Shown one piece after another: positions 33,301 through 44,003 of a DNA stretch of 64,000 bases. Each line of letters begins with the position of its first letter. Within the stretch, counting starts at the first letter, position 1. The DNA lies in NCBI RefSeq assembly GCF_027244095.1, contig NC_069658.1, forward strand, positions 35,304,501 through 35,368,500, in the 5' to 3' direction. A program made the position numbers and the translations under genes. Source of the DNA: Hemicordylus capensis (taxonomy: Eukaryota > Chordata > Lepidosauria > Squamata > Cordylidae). The notes below the pieces were generated by a model. That model was not told the origin of the DNA. It searched no databases and was given only the letters and a program-made list of their open reading frames with translations.

Positions 33301-34957
33301 TGCAAGTAGTCTAGATGTGTCAAGCTTCAGGCTGTAATCTTTCCAGCTAACAGAACTGCTCTCAAGACTGCCAGCCTGGCAAATCAATAAGTCTTATTCC
33401 TCTGTTTTTAGGCTTCAGTTAGTTCAGCAGAGAACTGAGGTGCACAAGACCAACTTGACATATAACTGATTCTGCAAATAGTGTCAGTTATATCTCTAAT
33501 TCTGTACTGGAATTCCCATTTGAATGACTAGTTCTCAGACAATCTTTGAAGTATGTTGCACATTTGATGAGAACAATGTTCATACAGATAAATACCAAAT
33601 TATAGTTTATCTTGATAACAGTCATCAGTGTGCTCGAGTGCTTAGAGTGTTGGACTAGGACTGGGAAAGCCTTTGTTCAAATCTCTGTTCAGTTATGAAA
33701 CTCACTGGATGTCTCTGGGCCAGTCACATATGTCTCAGCCTAACCTACTTCACAAGGTTGTGGTTAGAGAGCTTGGAGGGGAGATTTATTTATCTACCAT
33801 TCTGGGCTCCTCATAGGAAGAGCAGCACAAACATACCAATGAATGGATGAATGAATGAATGAACGGATCACTTTAAACATATACCTTCAAAAGCATAATG
33901 TCATTTTCCAATGTCTGTGCATTATAGCCTGGGTAAACAAACACTTGAGTAATTGTACGGATCTGTTTCCCTCTCTCTTCTCTGTTTAATGAATGAGCTC
34001 CAAGAACAATTTGGCGGCTTTTACACCTGAAAAATATAAATAACACCAAGAAACTCATCGCACAGTCATTTGCTCTGCACTATACCAAATGTTTGTCTTT
34101 ACACACCATTTTCATTCTATATTTTTATACAAATATCTCATCATACATTCTAAATGAATGGTCACTATTTATTTTTAGATTACAATAAAATAATAATAAT
34201 AATAATAATAAAATCTATGGTAAAAGAATAAAAGAAAACAAACGGTGTGCCAAGTCTTCAGGAGTGGTTCATGGAGTGGAGTTGGCATCCCCACCTTGTT
34301 AGACCCACCCCGTCCCCTGTGTCAACCAGGCTGTGATGCTGCCCCATCCTCCATGTCACTGGCAATAGTAAGATTCCTTAGCCCACTTGGTCACCAGTCC
34401 AAGTTGTACTGGATTTCTTTAACCTCTCAACTTTCTTAAATTCTGTGGGAAGCAGCAGCTGCCAGAATAGCTCTGACTCAGGCATATCATGCTACCAGAT
34501 GAAAGCTTGCTTCATATCATGCCTAAATGGTCGAGTAGTACTAGGAAGAAGTTGGCTGAAAAGGCTATAGGCCACCTCCAGCCTCAAAGGCAGGATGCCT
34601 CAGAGTAACATTTGCAGGGGAGTACCAGCAGAAGAGTGGGCATGCCCTCAACTCCTGCCTGTGGCTTCCAGCAGCATGTGGTGGGCCACTGTGTGAAACA
34701 GAATGCTGTACTAGATAGGCCTTGGCCCTGATCCAGCAGGGCTGTTCTTATGTTCTTAATTTCTTAAGAAATATTCCTCCAAACTTACAGAAAGCAATGG
34801 GCTGCTGTTAACACCCATTTCCTGTCAATCAGAGTCCCTCCACAGTCTATTATCTTCAAAAATATAGCCGCAGTCCGTTTTTCTCGGGTGATGGCAGCCA
34901 TATAAGGCCTTGAGTGTGGAAGTGATTCTTTTCCTCCAATTATATCTGCACATTGAC
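27188..34957 (-). CDS. Granzyme A/K-like serine protease, copy B (exons 2-5, exon 1 not found)
   Basis: Exons 34789-34957, 33885-34026, 28942-29202 and 27188-27331 join in phases 1/2/0/0 and encode 237 residues to a TAG stop, about 233 in the mature form from IIGGKES. This is the usual granzyme length. The triad is complete: His in TAAHC, Asp in ENDIMLLK, Ser in GDSGGPL. KDSAQGDSGG puts Asp at the specificity-pocket position 189 and Gly at 226 (YPGVYT), which by family rules predicts cleavage after Arg/Lys. Cys191 is Ala and the 220 loop ([10 protein letters not shown]) lacks its Cys, so the 191-220 disulfide of granzymes A and K is absent, as in granzyme B and chymases. REVNVT is a conserved glycosylation site. 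All four exons are open. The signal-peptide exon would lie beyond 43186, where homology to copy A ends. Without it the gene may be silent or use another first exon. Confidence 0.85.
28942..29202 (-). CDS. Copy B exon 4
   Basis: The acceptor is TTCCTTCAG before CTTGATAAAG; the donor is GCTCAG|GTAAGA. The 87 codons include [29 protein letters not shown] and [15 protein letters not shown]. The AGWG and LREVN blocks match granzymes A and K. It is homologous to copy C exon 4, which is four codons longer. Confidence 0.92.
29955..30390. mobile_element. Foldback hAT MITE of the TAGGG family
   Basis: It starts TACGGATGTGCATG and ends CATGCACAACCCTA, with flanking repeats acatacag (29947-29954) and acatagag (30391-30398), one mismatch in eight. 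Nearly the whole 436 bp folds: GGGATAACTTTAAGGG at about 30001-30016 pairs with CCCTTAAAGTTATCCC at about 30285-30300, and GAAGTAGGTGGAAGTAGCTC pairs with GAGCTACTTCCACCTACTTC. It has no coding capacity. It lies in copy B intron 3. Confidence 0.8.
31065..31395 (+). repeat. L2-like LINE fragment in copy B intron 3
   Basis: The frame reads [20 protein letters not shown], then a segment like [20 protein letters not shown] and IFKTLNGL. These are the usual C-terminal motifs of L2/CR1-group elements. Confidence 0.65.
31660..33315. repeat. Local direct duplication within copy B intron 3
   Basis: The segment 31660-31985 plus 32299-32330 matches 32935-33315 ('ttccccttttcataaccagt', 'gcagcatttgatgcc', 'ggacatggcc'). 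The left unit is interrupted at 31989-32298 by a short inverted-repeat element that is absent from the right unit. Confidence 0.65.
31989..32298. mobile_element. Short inverted-repeat element, unclassified
   Basis: The ends GGCGCATTCTAGATTAG and (reverse) GGCACTTTCTAGATTAG are near-matching inverted repeats. The right unit of the surrounding duplication shows the uninterrupted site near 33273. No clear target duplication is visible, so the superfamily is open. Confidence 0.55.
33627..33840 (+). repeat. tRNA-SINE, duplicate of 241-450
   Basis: It has the same insertion and flanks as in unit 1, with point differences, e.g. in the A-box region (tgctcgagtgcttagagtg). Confidence 0.7.
33885..34026 (-). 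CDS. Copy B exon 3 (catalytic Asp)
   Basis: The 142-nt exon is flanked by TTTTTCAG and GTATATG. It encodes [20 protein letters not shown] through ENDIMLLK, where Asp in NDIMLL is the triad residue. Confidence 0.9.
34191..34215. repeat. (AAT)n microsatellite
   Basis: A run of AAT/ATA units next to exon 3 of copy B. Confidence 0.8.
34561..34766 (+). repeat. CR1-like 3' tail in copy B intron 2
   Basis: It matches the LINE 3' UTR ('ggctataggccacctcc', 'cagggctgttcttatgttct'). Copy A lacks it at 4545. It ends about 20 bp from the exon 2 donor but leaves the donor intact. Confidence 0.8.
34789..34957 (-). CDS. Copy B exon 2 (IIGG and catalytic His)
   Basis: The acceptor is CTACATAG before GTCAATG; the donor is TTTCT|GTAAGT. 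The 169 nt are nine longer than in copy A. The extra length lies in the loop between YMAAI and DCGGTLI, which reads [14 protein letters not shown] and has no resemblance to copy A. Confidence 0.88.
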
Positions 34958-35394
34958 CTATGTAGATATAAGTCATCATAATCAGGTTAATCTTATATAT
35001 CATGCTGAATATCAATTCATTACTTACAGGGGAAAACAGAGTAATTGGGTCAGGGGTGAATATAAATTGTTTGCAAATAGAGGCACACACCTATATGCAC
35101 ACAGAAAAACAGGTTACTGTATTTCCCCATAGTACTTGGCATCAATTCATGGTAAAAGTTCAAACCAACAGCTGAGTTTCTGAGGCCAAATCAAAACTAT
35201 TTTAGCGCATGGCAGCCACTGCATACAATCACAACAGTGTGGCTAGCGTTCCATTTGGTTGTAAGAGTGGTTAAATGGTCCTCCCTCTTAAATCCGCCCA
35301 ATGGCAGGGGTATATACCCACCAGGATCACACTCCCTAGGACACAAGGGCTCTCATGTGGCTGCTTCCCCTGAGATTTGTCAGGGTTATTGGCA

Positions 35395-37130
35395 AAATGG
35401 CAAGGTTTATTGATTGATTGTTGAATTTATATACCCCCTTTCATTAAAAACAACCCCAAGGCAGTTGACAAAAGTTTAAAAACATACAATAAAAATGACA
35501 ATTAAAATATTAAGCTAAAAATATAAAACAAATCTAATTTAAAAACTATAAAATACAAGCATAAAACTATAAATGAGTGAAAACACATAGAAGCAGCAGT
35601 AGAAACAGTCATGTAAAAGCCTTGGTACAATCCAAGATTTAAGAAGCTTTCTTAAAACTGTGATGGAGTCTGAGGAGCGAATGGCCACTGGGAGAGCATT
35701 CCAAAGTCTGGGGGCAGCAACAGAGAAGGCCCTGTCCTGTGTGCACGTGAACCGTGCTGCCATGTTTTGCACTAGCTGCAGTTTCTGGATATTCTTCAAG
35801 GGCAGCCCCACGTAGAGCGCGTTACAGTAATCCAGCCGTAACGTGACTAAGACATGGGTAACCGTGGCCAGATCTTCTCGAGAAAGGGACACAGCTGGCA
35901 CACTAGCCGAAGCCGTGCAAAGGCACCCTTGGCCACCGCCCCCACCTGAGCTTCCAAGAGCAGAGCCGGGTCCAGTAGTACCCCCAAGCTGCATACTTGC
36001 TCCTTCAAGGGGAGTGCAACCCCATCCAGAACCGGTAAAATCTCCTCATCCCGATTGGCTCTCCTACTGACCAACAGTACCTCCGTCTTGTCTGGATTCA
36101 ATTTCAGTTTATTTGCCCACATCCAACCCATCAGAGCCTCCAGCTCCCATTTCAGGACATCCACCGCCTCCCTAGGATCAGATGACAAGGAGAGATAGAG
36201 CTGAGTGCCATCCTCATATTGCTGACAACTCAGTCCAAGTCCCGGGATGAACTCCCCCAGCAGTTTCATGTAGATGTTAAACAGTATGGGGGACAAGACT
36301 GAATCTTGCAGGACCCCTCAGGCTAGTGGCCACGGAGTCGAGCAGTAGTCCCCCAGCACCAGCTTCTGGACCCTCCCCCCAAGAAAGGACTGGAACCACT
36401 GCAACACAGTACCTCCGATTCCCATACTCAAGAGTCAGCCCAGAAGGATACCATGGTCGATGGTATCGAAAGCTGCCGAGAGGTCCAGCAGAACAAACAG
36501 GGACGCACTCCCCTCGTCTAGTTCCCGGCGTAGGTCATCCACTAGAGCGACCAAGGCAGTTTCAGTCCCATACCTGGGGTGGAGGCCAGACTGAAAAGAG
36601 GTCCAGATAATCCGTATCATCCAAGACCCTCTGCAGCTGGGATGCCACCACATGCTCTATCACCCTGCCCCAAAAGGGTAGGCTAGAGACCGGTCTATAG
36701 TTGTCCAGGTTGGAGGGATCAAGGGAGGGCTTTTTTAGTAGTGGTCTTACCACCGCCTACTTGAGGCACGGTGGCATCCTGCCCTCCCTTAATGAGGCAT
36801 TAATAGTCACCTCCAACCATCTACCTGTACCCTCCCTGGCAGCTTTTATTAGCCATGAAGGGCAAGGGTCAAGAGCACACGATGTCACCCGCACACTGCC
36901 CAGGATCTTGTCCACACCCTCAGGCCGCACCAACTGAAAAGAATCCAACACAACAGGACCAGATGGTACCAGAGGCACGTCTGCCGGAACTGCCAAAACT
37001 CTGGAGTCCACATCGGCAGGGATGCAAGTGACTTTATCTGCAAAGTGGCAAGCAAACTGATCGCAACGGGCTGTGGATGATTCATCCCACATTACCTGGG
37101 GAGATGTGTGGGGCAATGATTTTACCACAC
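35395..37130 (-). mobile_element. L2-like LINE, decayed, in copy B intron 1
   Basis: On the minus strand, blocks from 37128 down to 35539 show LDPSNLDNYRPVSSLPFWGR, LHPRYGTETALVALVDDLRR, LLDLSAAFDTIDHGIL, a decayed RT box (QQYEDGTQLYLS; YADD in active copies), WANKLKLNPDKTEVLLVSRR and [16 protein letters not shown], then FSVAAPRLWNALP. Several frameshifts separate them. The 3' end near 35400 has 'tttattgattgattg', a short L2-type tail repeat. It is absent from copy A. Confidence 0.85.
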
Positions 37131-38298
37131 GAAACAGCTCTGTTTGTCTGTACTGAGCAGATGCAATGGAGGTGGATTAAAAATGGTTGGCCACTGGGAA
37201 GACCTACAGAGCTTCCAGGGCTGCTGCCACCCCCACCAACACAGGTCCAACATGATGCTGTTTTAAAGCAAGTGGGCTGGAGGAAGGACAGCCATGCCAC
37301 TGCTGGTAAGCTCCCCCTGACCTATCCATAAAAAAGTCAGCTCCACTCAAGAATATGCCCTAAGGGCCCCCATTTTCTCTGCCTACAAATTGGTCAGAGA
37401 GATGAGAGGGTGCTATTGGATCTGCCACTATTGAATCAGCTATTGGACCCCATTCCAATAGTGAGGTCTGGCAATTCTCACAATTAGGGTTGACAAGTCT
37501 TAGGGTCATTTGACCTCCAAATATTGATCTCCAAAGTTTAGTCTCCTTTCGGGGCTCTGGGAAAAGGACTTTAAAAAATCTTAAGAGGCCAGAATCATGG
37601 ATGCAGGTTAACTTCTGCTTGGCTCAAGAGTTTTTGCCAATCACTCCATCCCACTTTCCACTCTGAGACACAGGGCACAGCTAGGTTTTGTGTTGCCTCC
37701 CACCCAGTGCCAGTCTGTGCTGTCATAAGTCATTATAAGGTTCCTTCCCATCCCACCACATTCCATCCCTGATCTGCTAGCATCACCCCTTAGTTTCCAG
37801 GCTCTGCCCCCTGTCCCCAAGGTCTGAGCTCAAGAAATCTGTCAACTCTTTGGCTAAAAGCTTGCTTCAGTGGTCTTTCCAAATCAAGCCAACAGTTGGC
37901 ATGGGGAATACATCTGGTGTGGTGATTTCTCATGAGGAGACCCTGGTGTGGTGGTTTCTTGTGAGATTTGGCAGGACTATGGGGAAAATTGCATGACTGG
38001 AAATTTTCAGTCAGTTGCATGACTGGAATTTTTCAGTCATTTTCAATCAATTTTCAGAAATCTTCAATCAAAATCTTTCAGTCAAGCAGAGGAGGAGAGG
38101 AGAGAGAAAGGGAGAGGGAGAGGAGAGGAGAGTAGAGGCAGCCACCCACCCTGTAAGGGAAAGAAGCCCCCTTTCCCCTAGAGGGCCAGCCTGGTACTGA
38201 CTGTGATAGGCAATATATAAATTTAACAATAAATAAAAATAAATGGGCCAAGAGGTGCTAAACAGCTAGAACTTTTGCACAGTGGTGGTGGATAGAAC

Positions 38299-38728
38299 TG
38301 TTGGAGATGGAGTTCCAGCGCAACGACCTTTTGCACCAACTATCCTAATGACCACTAGGGGCATTGGGAGTAGAGACAGTGAGTAAGGGTCTCACTCACT
38401 GTTCTACCAGTCTCTCCTCTATGACCCCTGATCTGACTCTTCTGCACTTCCTGTGCTGAGTCACAATCCTTTCTTTCACAATCCTTAGAGAACAGATGGA
38501 AACATCTGTCTCCCTCCTTATCTATTCATTATGTAGTCCTTTAGGTTAGGTTTAGGCTGTCCTATACAAGTGTACTTAACCAATAAATACTTAGTATTTA
38601 AATCTACAAGAATAGCTGCAACAACTAAACCATCCTCTGCTACCTACTCTGTAACTGGAGTGTGTGCTCTCTTCCTTAGTGCTCTACTGTTTAACTAGAC
38701 ATGGGGTAAAAATTAACAACCTCCAACA
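38299..38728 (+). mobile_element. Solo LTR fossil in copy B intron 1
   Basis: The 430-bp block begins TGTTGGAG and ends CTCCAACA, with a perfect 5-bp direct repeat agaac at 38294-38298 and 38729-38733. An AATAAA signal lies at about 38582. There is no internal region. Related pieces are at 5819-6252 and 45180-45376. Copy A shows the empty site near 6520, so it entered after the duplication. The LTR class cannot be fixed from a solo copy. Confidence 0.8.
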
Positions 38729-38914
38729 AGAACAGCAGGAACCTCAGAGAAAAACAAGGGTAGCACCCTGCAGGCTTCAGGACCCACACAGAGTCTGATC
38801 CAGAGGAGACCCTCCTGAGGGAAGAGCAAGCTGTGCCAAGTGAGAGCCTCAATTCCCATAAAAGTCCCCGAGATCTGGTCGATTGTGAGCAGCCAAAGCT
38901 TGTTGCCTCTCCTT

Positions 38915-41180
38915 CAGAGGCGTAACTAGGGAAAACGGCGCCCGGGGCAAGCACTGAAATTGCGCCCCCCCCCCCCCCGCCGCGCGCCCCACGCCACCCC
39001 TGGAAATATGGAAATGTGTCACAGCCATAGTCAAATGTGGGTTGTGGGCTGCATCCGTGCAAGTATACTGGGACAGGAAAAAGGAAACATGAGGCTACAA
39101 GGCTCTTTAGAAATATATATTTTAAAGAAATGTCTTGCACACCAACAGCCTAAGTTTGCAGTCCTCATGGCCAGAAAATAAATGCTTTTAAACATAGTAA
39201 TAGGTTTTGTGTCCCAAAATGGAAAAGACAAGACAGGTATTCAGAGGCGTAACTAGGGGAAATGGCGCCTAGGGCAAGCACTGAAATTGAGCCACTGTCC
39301 AAGCAGGAATGATGGGACTTGTAGTCAGCAATATCTGGAAATCCCCGTTAAAAGGAACACTGTACCATGTAGACATGGTTGTTGATCAAAACCTGAAAAC
39401 ATGAGCCATCTCTGTAAAAGACTTAGAACAACAGTCAGGAGTTATGCAAGGATTCCAAGTGTCATTTTCTATGTCTCCTCTCATTCTTTAAAAAGCATGA
39501 CTTTGTCCTAGAGGATCACCTGCCCAAATAGCCACTAGCAAAATAGGGGAAGAAGAAGGTGGTGGTGGGGGGGGTGTCTATAAACCAGTGAATGATTCCT
39601 GCCAGCCTTTGTCTTATGATGACTGTTGGCTCATGATGGGGTATATGTGCATTCACCACACTAGTGCTTACTTTGACACCAAGAGGGAGGAGGATACATT
39701 AGTTTGCCACACTAGACAGAAGAATTTGCAACAGGAGCAGATAGCCAAGTTCTGCCAGGGCCAAAACCAGCCCCTGCCAAACTAAGAAATCATTGTAATT
39801 TGCCCCTTCCTGTCACAAGCAGTGTGCTGTTCTTTTATTATTGACTCTAACTCTCAGATATCCCAGTCATGGATGGAAAATTCAGGGTCAATTTACAAGA
39901 GACACATTTTCTACATGGAAGTTTCTTCTGTGCAGGTGCTGTGCAGAAACCCATGTGTAGTGATCAATACATATGTAACTATTCCGCCAGGGGCATAGCA
40001 AGGTTGGAGTGGGCCCAGAGACAGGATTTCAAAATGGGCCCCCAGACCCTCAAAGTCCAGGGCCTCCACACACCCCAGGCCCCCAAGGATTTAAGTCTGA
40101 TATTTCAAAATAAGTATGCTGCCTGGAAATACATTTCACTGAATACACACATGCACACTTCACAGTATATAGTGATATACATTGAGTACTATATATTTGT
40201 GCTACTTTTAATGCCTAGAACACACCAGCAATGCTAATTATTAAAATGGACCCCTTGCTGCAGATTAGCAAAGGATACTTTCAACCATGCAGAGTGAGCC
40301 TATGTTTGTTTTCTCAGAATTCTGAACAAATTCAGTAAAGTTTGATTCCAGGAGTCTTTTCACACCAGGCTTTTAAAGCCCTTTAACACACATCTCCTCT
40401 GAAATAGAGGTGCTGCATTCACATATTGGCCAGATTTACCCTGAAGTCCCTGCGAGTTATTGCGGAGCAGTTCACACACAAGAAAAATAAAATAAAATAA
40501 AATAAAATCACAACACATGCTTCACAGTTCTCACTCAGACCTTCTGGATTGCAAAACAACTTGAACATAAGTGCATTTATGAATGAATGAAAATAAATAA
40601 AATATACTTGTTCCAGAAGTGTTTGTAATTTTCTGACATGAAACAAGCCACTTATAGGCCTTTTTAGATAGTTTTTGTTTTTAAAGCCAGCACATTTTCC
40701 AGTCTGTTTTAAATTAAATATTCAGAGACTTCTCAGTCTCACCCCACCCCCCCATATCAAAGCCCTATGGCAAGCAGATCCCTATATAGGGGGTAACCAC
40801 AAAAAGGAGTTCACAGCCTACCTAGCAATAGCTGTTCTGGATGGTCTGGTCTGGGCAGAGGGTCTGCTGCCTGCTTCCTCCTTCCTTGCTTGGGGCCTAC
40901 TCGAGTTCAGGCTTCAGGGAGGCCTAGTCGGAGGCCTCTCTGGAAGCCCCGCCCACCCACCGATCAGCTGAGAGGCGGGGAGAGAAGAACTCTGCAGTTT
41001 GCAGGCTGCTCCGATCTAGGCCTCGCGGATCCTAGGCCGGAGCTGGAGGCAAGTGGCTGAGGGGCCCTGGGGCTGAGCAGGTGGGCAATGGGGTGGGGGT
41101 GGCAGGGACTGGTATGGTGCCCCCACCTCAATGGAGCCCGGGGCTTGTGCACCCCCTGCCCCCCCCCAGTTACGCCTATG
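38915..41180. mobile_element. Composite non-autonomous hAT insertion (CAGRGGCGTAAC ends)
   Basis: It starts CAGAGGCGTAACTAGGG and ends AGTTACGCCTATG, with a perfect 8-bp target duplication ctctcctt at 38907-38914 and 41181-41188. Copy A has the single, empty site at 6692-6699. Further left-end-like sequences occur inside at about 39245 (CAGAGGCGTAACTAGGGG) and 39988 (CAGGGGCATAGCAAGG). The part from 39988 matches 58713-59850. No transposase was found. Confidence 0.85.
40355..40490 (+). repeat. R1 repeat fragment inside the composite hAT
   Basis: It contains 'gccctttaacacacatctcc' and 'accctgaagtccctgcgag'. It is also present at 59083-59220 in the sister element, so it was inside before that element multiplied. 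Confidence 0.6.
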
Positions 41181-41643
41181 CTCTCCTTTAGTGAGCCCCT
41201 TGGAGGAGCCCTGGGAACCTAGTCCCCAACCCCCACCCCACAGCAGGTCCTCTAGAACCACCTCTATCACCCCCAGGAGCAGAGGTGATGCAGTGCCCGA
41301 GCTGAGTTCCAGCTCCAGAGGTAGAGTGCTCACTTGGCTGATCGGAGTCCCTCCTTCCTAATGGAGGGGAGGGCAGCTCAGGCTTGGATTGGGGCCGGCT
41401 TGAGATGCATGGACAAGCAGGGCTCCTGGCTCCAAAACAGCCTAGCCTTTGGAGCTAGCCTTTGCTGGGTTCAGCTACATTTTTGATCTCTGCTCCAGGT
41501 GGGTGCAGACAGCAGGGTGGAGCAACCAAGAGAAATGTGGCAAGGTCAGGACTAATGCTGTAACCCATGGAGGCTACAGAATAAGGGGGGGGGGGACAAG
41601 ATGGGGATTCTCTCTGGGAAGAAACTTAGGACAGGTCCCAACC

Positions 41644-41785
41644 AGTGTTCCCTGTAATAGGGATTCCCAGATGATTTTTGACTTCAACTTCCACCATCCT
41701 CAGTCAAAGGATATTTCAGCTGGAGCTGATGGGAGTTGTCATCAACATCATCTGGGAATCCCTGTTACAGGGATCACCCTGTTCT
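41644..41785. mobile_element. Palindromic MITE, probably hAT-type
   Basis: The arms GGGATTCCCAGATGAT and ATCATCTGGGAATCCC enclose about 100 bp. The outer ends read CAGTGTTCCCTGTAA and TTACAGGGATCACCCTG. It appears absent from copy A. I see no clear 8-bp repeat. Confidence 0.5.
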
Positions 41786-42286
41786 CCCACCTGAGAAAGC
41801 TGATGATGGGGGATAATTGATACCTGATTCGGGGGGGGGGGGAGTCTTTTATGTCTGGTCTGAAACTGTACCTCATAAATGCCCATGGAGCTTTCACTAC
41901 AAAAACAAAAAAAACAAACGACCAAACAACAAAAACCTGGCAGCATCAAGCCTCTGTCATGCTTTGCCCCAGGGCTGCTGCTGTCGACTCCTAAGAAGCC
42001 CCAGTGCTGTTCTGAATGAGTGACTGTGCAAGTAGTGCTACCCCATTTCCCCCATTGAGAAAGGGGTGCAGCCCCAGAGTGCAGTGCATTGCAGAGACAT
42101 AATGCCGCTGCACATTATCATTATCGCTAGGTGAGTGCAAACATTCTAGAGCTGAATGACAAAGGAGTGCTCTTCTAGGAAATAATGTTTTAAAAATTCA
42201 AATATGTTTAAAATGTTATGGAAGGAAGTTGGATTGGTTTTAACTATGGAAATCACAGGCACTATAGAGACAGAGAGGTAAATCTC

Positions 42287-42724
42287 ATGATCAGTACGAC
42301 TCGCCAGGAAGGGGTTTGCGGGGAGACCGGGCTTAGCTGGCTCTCCCCACAGACGAGCAGGGAAGAAGCCCTGGTTGGCCAGATCAGCCACCCACATGAC
42401 TGCCAGCTCCGTTACGGAGCCAGCAGGGGCTGCGGGGATCGAGGGCCGCGCAAGTGCACGGGGCATCCTGGAGAGACCCCCAGGGCTGGGAGGCTTGTTT
42501 CAGTCTCCTGGCGGGGGTCTCCTCATGTGTTGCCGCGGCACAGAGCCGCACCGCGGCAACACGCAATCAAATAGACAGGGTTAGCGGAGCATTCGCTCCG
42601 CTAACCTCATCTAAGGGGAGGGGGAATTAAGAAGGTTTGCTGCCGGGAACTGTGCAGCTCCCGTGGCAGCACACGATCCACCAAAAGTGGGCTAATCTCC
42701 CTTAGCCCGCTTTTGGTGCATCAT
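42287..42724. repeat. GC-rich non-autonomous element
   Basis: The ends ATGATCAG and (reverse) ATGATGCA are short inverted matches. The flanks taaatctc and a near 'agaatctc' suggest a target duplication. An internal palindrome (gcggagca/tgctccgc) lies near 42585-42600. Copy A lacks it between 'ctatagaga' and 'atctcca'. Confidence 0.45.
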
Positions 42725-43186
42725 GAGAATCTCCTCAGAATCTCCAGATGTTTGCTTAATCACAGTTCAGATGCTATAGTATAGTCATAGTTGTTGAACT
42801 GCTAGCAGTGTCTCCTGGGCACAGTTGCATGTTTCCAGCAACTAAAGACAGTATTGCCATTTGAAAGGTGGGAAATTTACCTTGAGCAAGTTGCCTAAAT
42901 GCTAACTTAGCTCAAGTGAAGATGTTTGGCTCCCATCCCACAATCTCACAATAGGGAACTCCCTATTTATCATGGTGATGGAAGGAAACTTACTGACTAG
43001 ACTGGCTACAAGCCATGAGCTGTTGGTGAACACGGGTTCACATCTCTGTTCAGCAGAAGTTATTTGGCATCTTTCAGGAAGTCACCAACACTTGATGTAA
43101 CCTACCTGATAGGGTTGTTGAGTGGACACATTGGAATAAGCCCAAGTCTAGCACCCTGAGCTCCGTGGAGAATGGCAGAATACAAT

Positions 43187-43690
43187 GGGGCTATTCTTAC
43201 GATCACAAAAACTGGGCTAGGAAAATCCTTGCAGCCGAGCCCATTGGTTCCGGAGCGGCTAACCCACTCCTATAGCCCACCTCTTAGCCTGGGTTTGCGG
43301 AGCGAGTGCTCCGCAACCCCGGGCTAACTGCTCGTGAGTAGCCACGGTGCAACTCCACGCCGCAGCTACTTGCGACGACACTGCTCTGCAGCAGATGTAC
43401 AGGCTGCAGAGCTAGACAGCAGCAACCAGGCAGTCCCTCAAAAGCACAATTGGGCTCATGTTTATGGGACATAATGGCCACATTCACATGTAATGCAGAA
43501 CCAGAGTTGAAGGGGCCAGAGATTGTCCTCCTGTTACGTGTGAATGGGTGCAACTCTGGTTTCACATGGTGACTGACCTGATGTTCTGTTTTTCAGTCTG
43601 AACCTTTGGGTTGTGTTTCATTGCCACAACTTGAGTGTGGCCTACATAGCATTTTAGTTTGGAACCGCAGGCTGTGTCCCCTTCAACTTC
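43187..43690. other. Junction region where A/B homology stops
   Basis: GC-rich repeat DNA related to 7286-7600 and 42287-42724 begins directly at the point where copy B departs from copy A. No match to exon 1 (8317-8377) was seen from here to 54349. Confidence 0.5.
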
Positions 43691-43692
43691 CA

Positions 43693-44003
43693 GGAGAGGA
43701 GAGCTGGTCTTGTGGTAGCAAGCATGACATGTCCCCATTGCTAAGCAGGGTCTGCCCTGGTTGCATCTGAATGGGAGACTTGATGTGTGAGCACTGCAAG
43801 ATATTCCCCTCAGGGGATGAAGCCGCTCTGGGAAGCGCAGAAGGTTTCAAGTTCCCTCCCTGGCTTCTCCAAGATAGGGCTGAGAGAGATTCCTGCCTGC
43901 AACCTTGGAGAAGTCACTGCCAGTCTGTGAAGACAATACTGAGCGAGGCAGACCAAGGGTCTGACTCAGAATATGGCATTTTCCTATGTTCCTATGTTCC
44001 TAA
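43693..44003 (+). repeat. 5S-rRNA-derived SINE
   Basis: The head contains gctaagcagggtctgccctgg and gaatgggagacttgatg, matching the box A and box C part of 5S rRNA (GCTAAGCAGGGTCGGGCCTGG, GGATGGGAGACC). The 3' end is 'cctatgttcctatgttcct', a LINE-type tail. The inverse-strand copy is at 55606-55915. This fits SINE3-type elements. Confidence 0.8.

Larger units (their letters stand above)
33411..43186. repeat. Segmental duplication unit 2
   Basis: This is the partner of 27-8141, carrying copy B exons 2 and 3. It is longer because of unit-specific insertions at 34561-34766, about 35380-37130, 38299-38728, 38915-41180, 41644-41785 and 42287-42724. Recognisable homology stops at 43186, inside a SINE, about 235 bp before the place where exon 1 would be expected. 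Confidence 0.85.

Noticed and set aside
34845-34889. Copy B exon 2 loop as proof of a broken gene
   Set aside because: The extra nine bases keep the frame and the flanking catalytic segment is intact, so it is odd but not a lesion.
27188-34957. Snake-venom or kallikrein-type protease
   Set aside because: IIGG...PHSRPYM, VLGAHS and LREVNVT blocks are granzyme A/K-like, and venom kallikrein-type features were not seen.
43735-43793. Possible 5S rRNA gene
   Set aside because: Only the internal promoter part matches 5S; the rest is a SINE body with a LINE-type tail.
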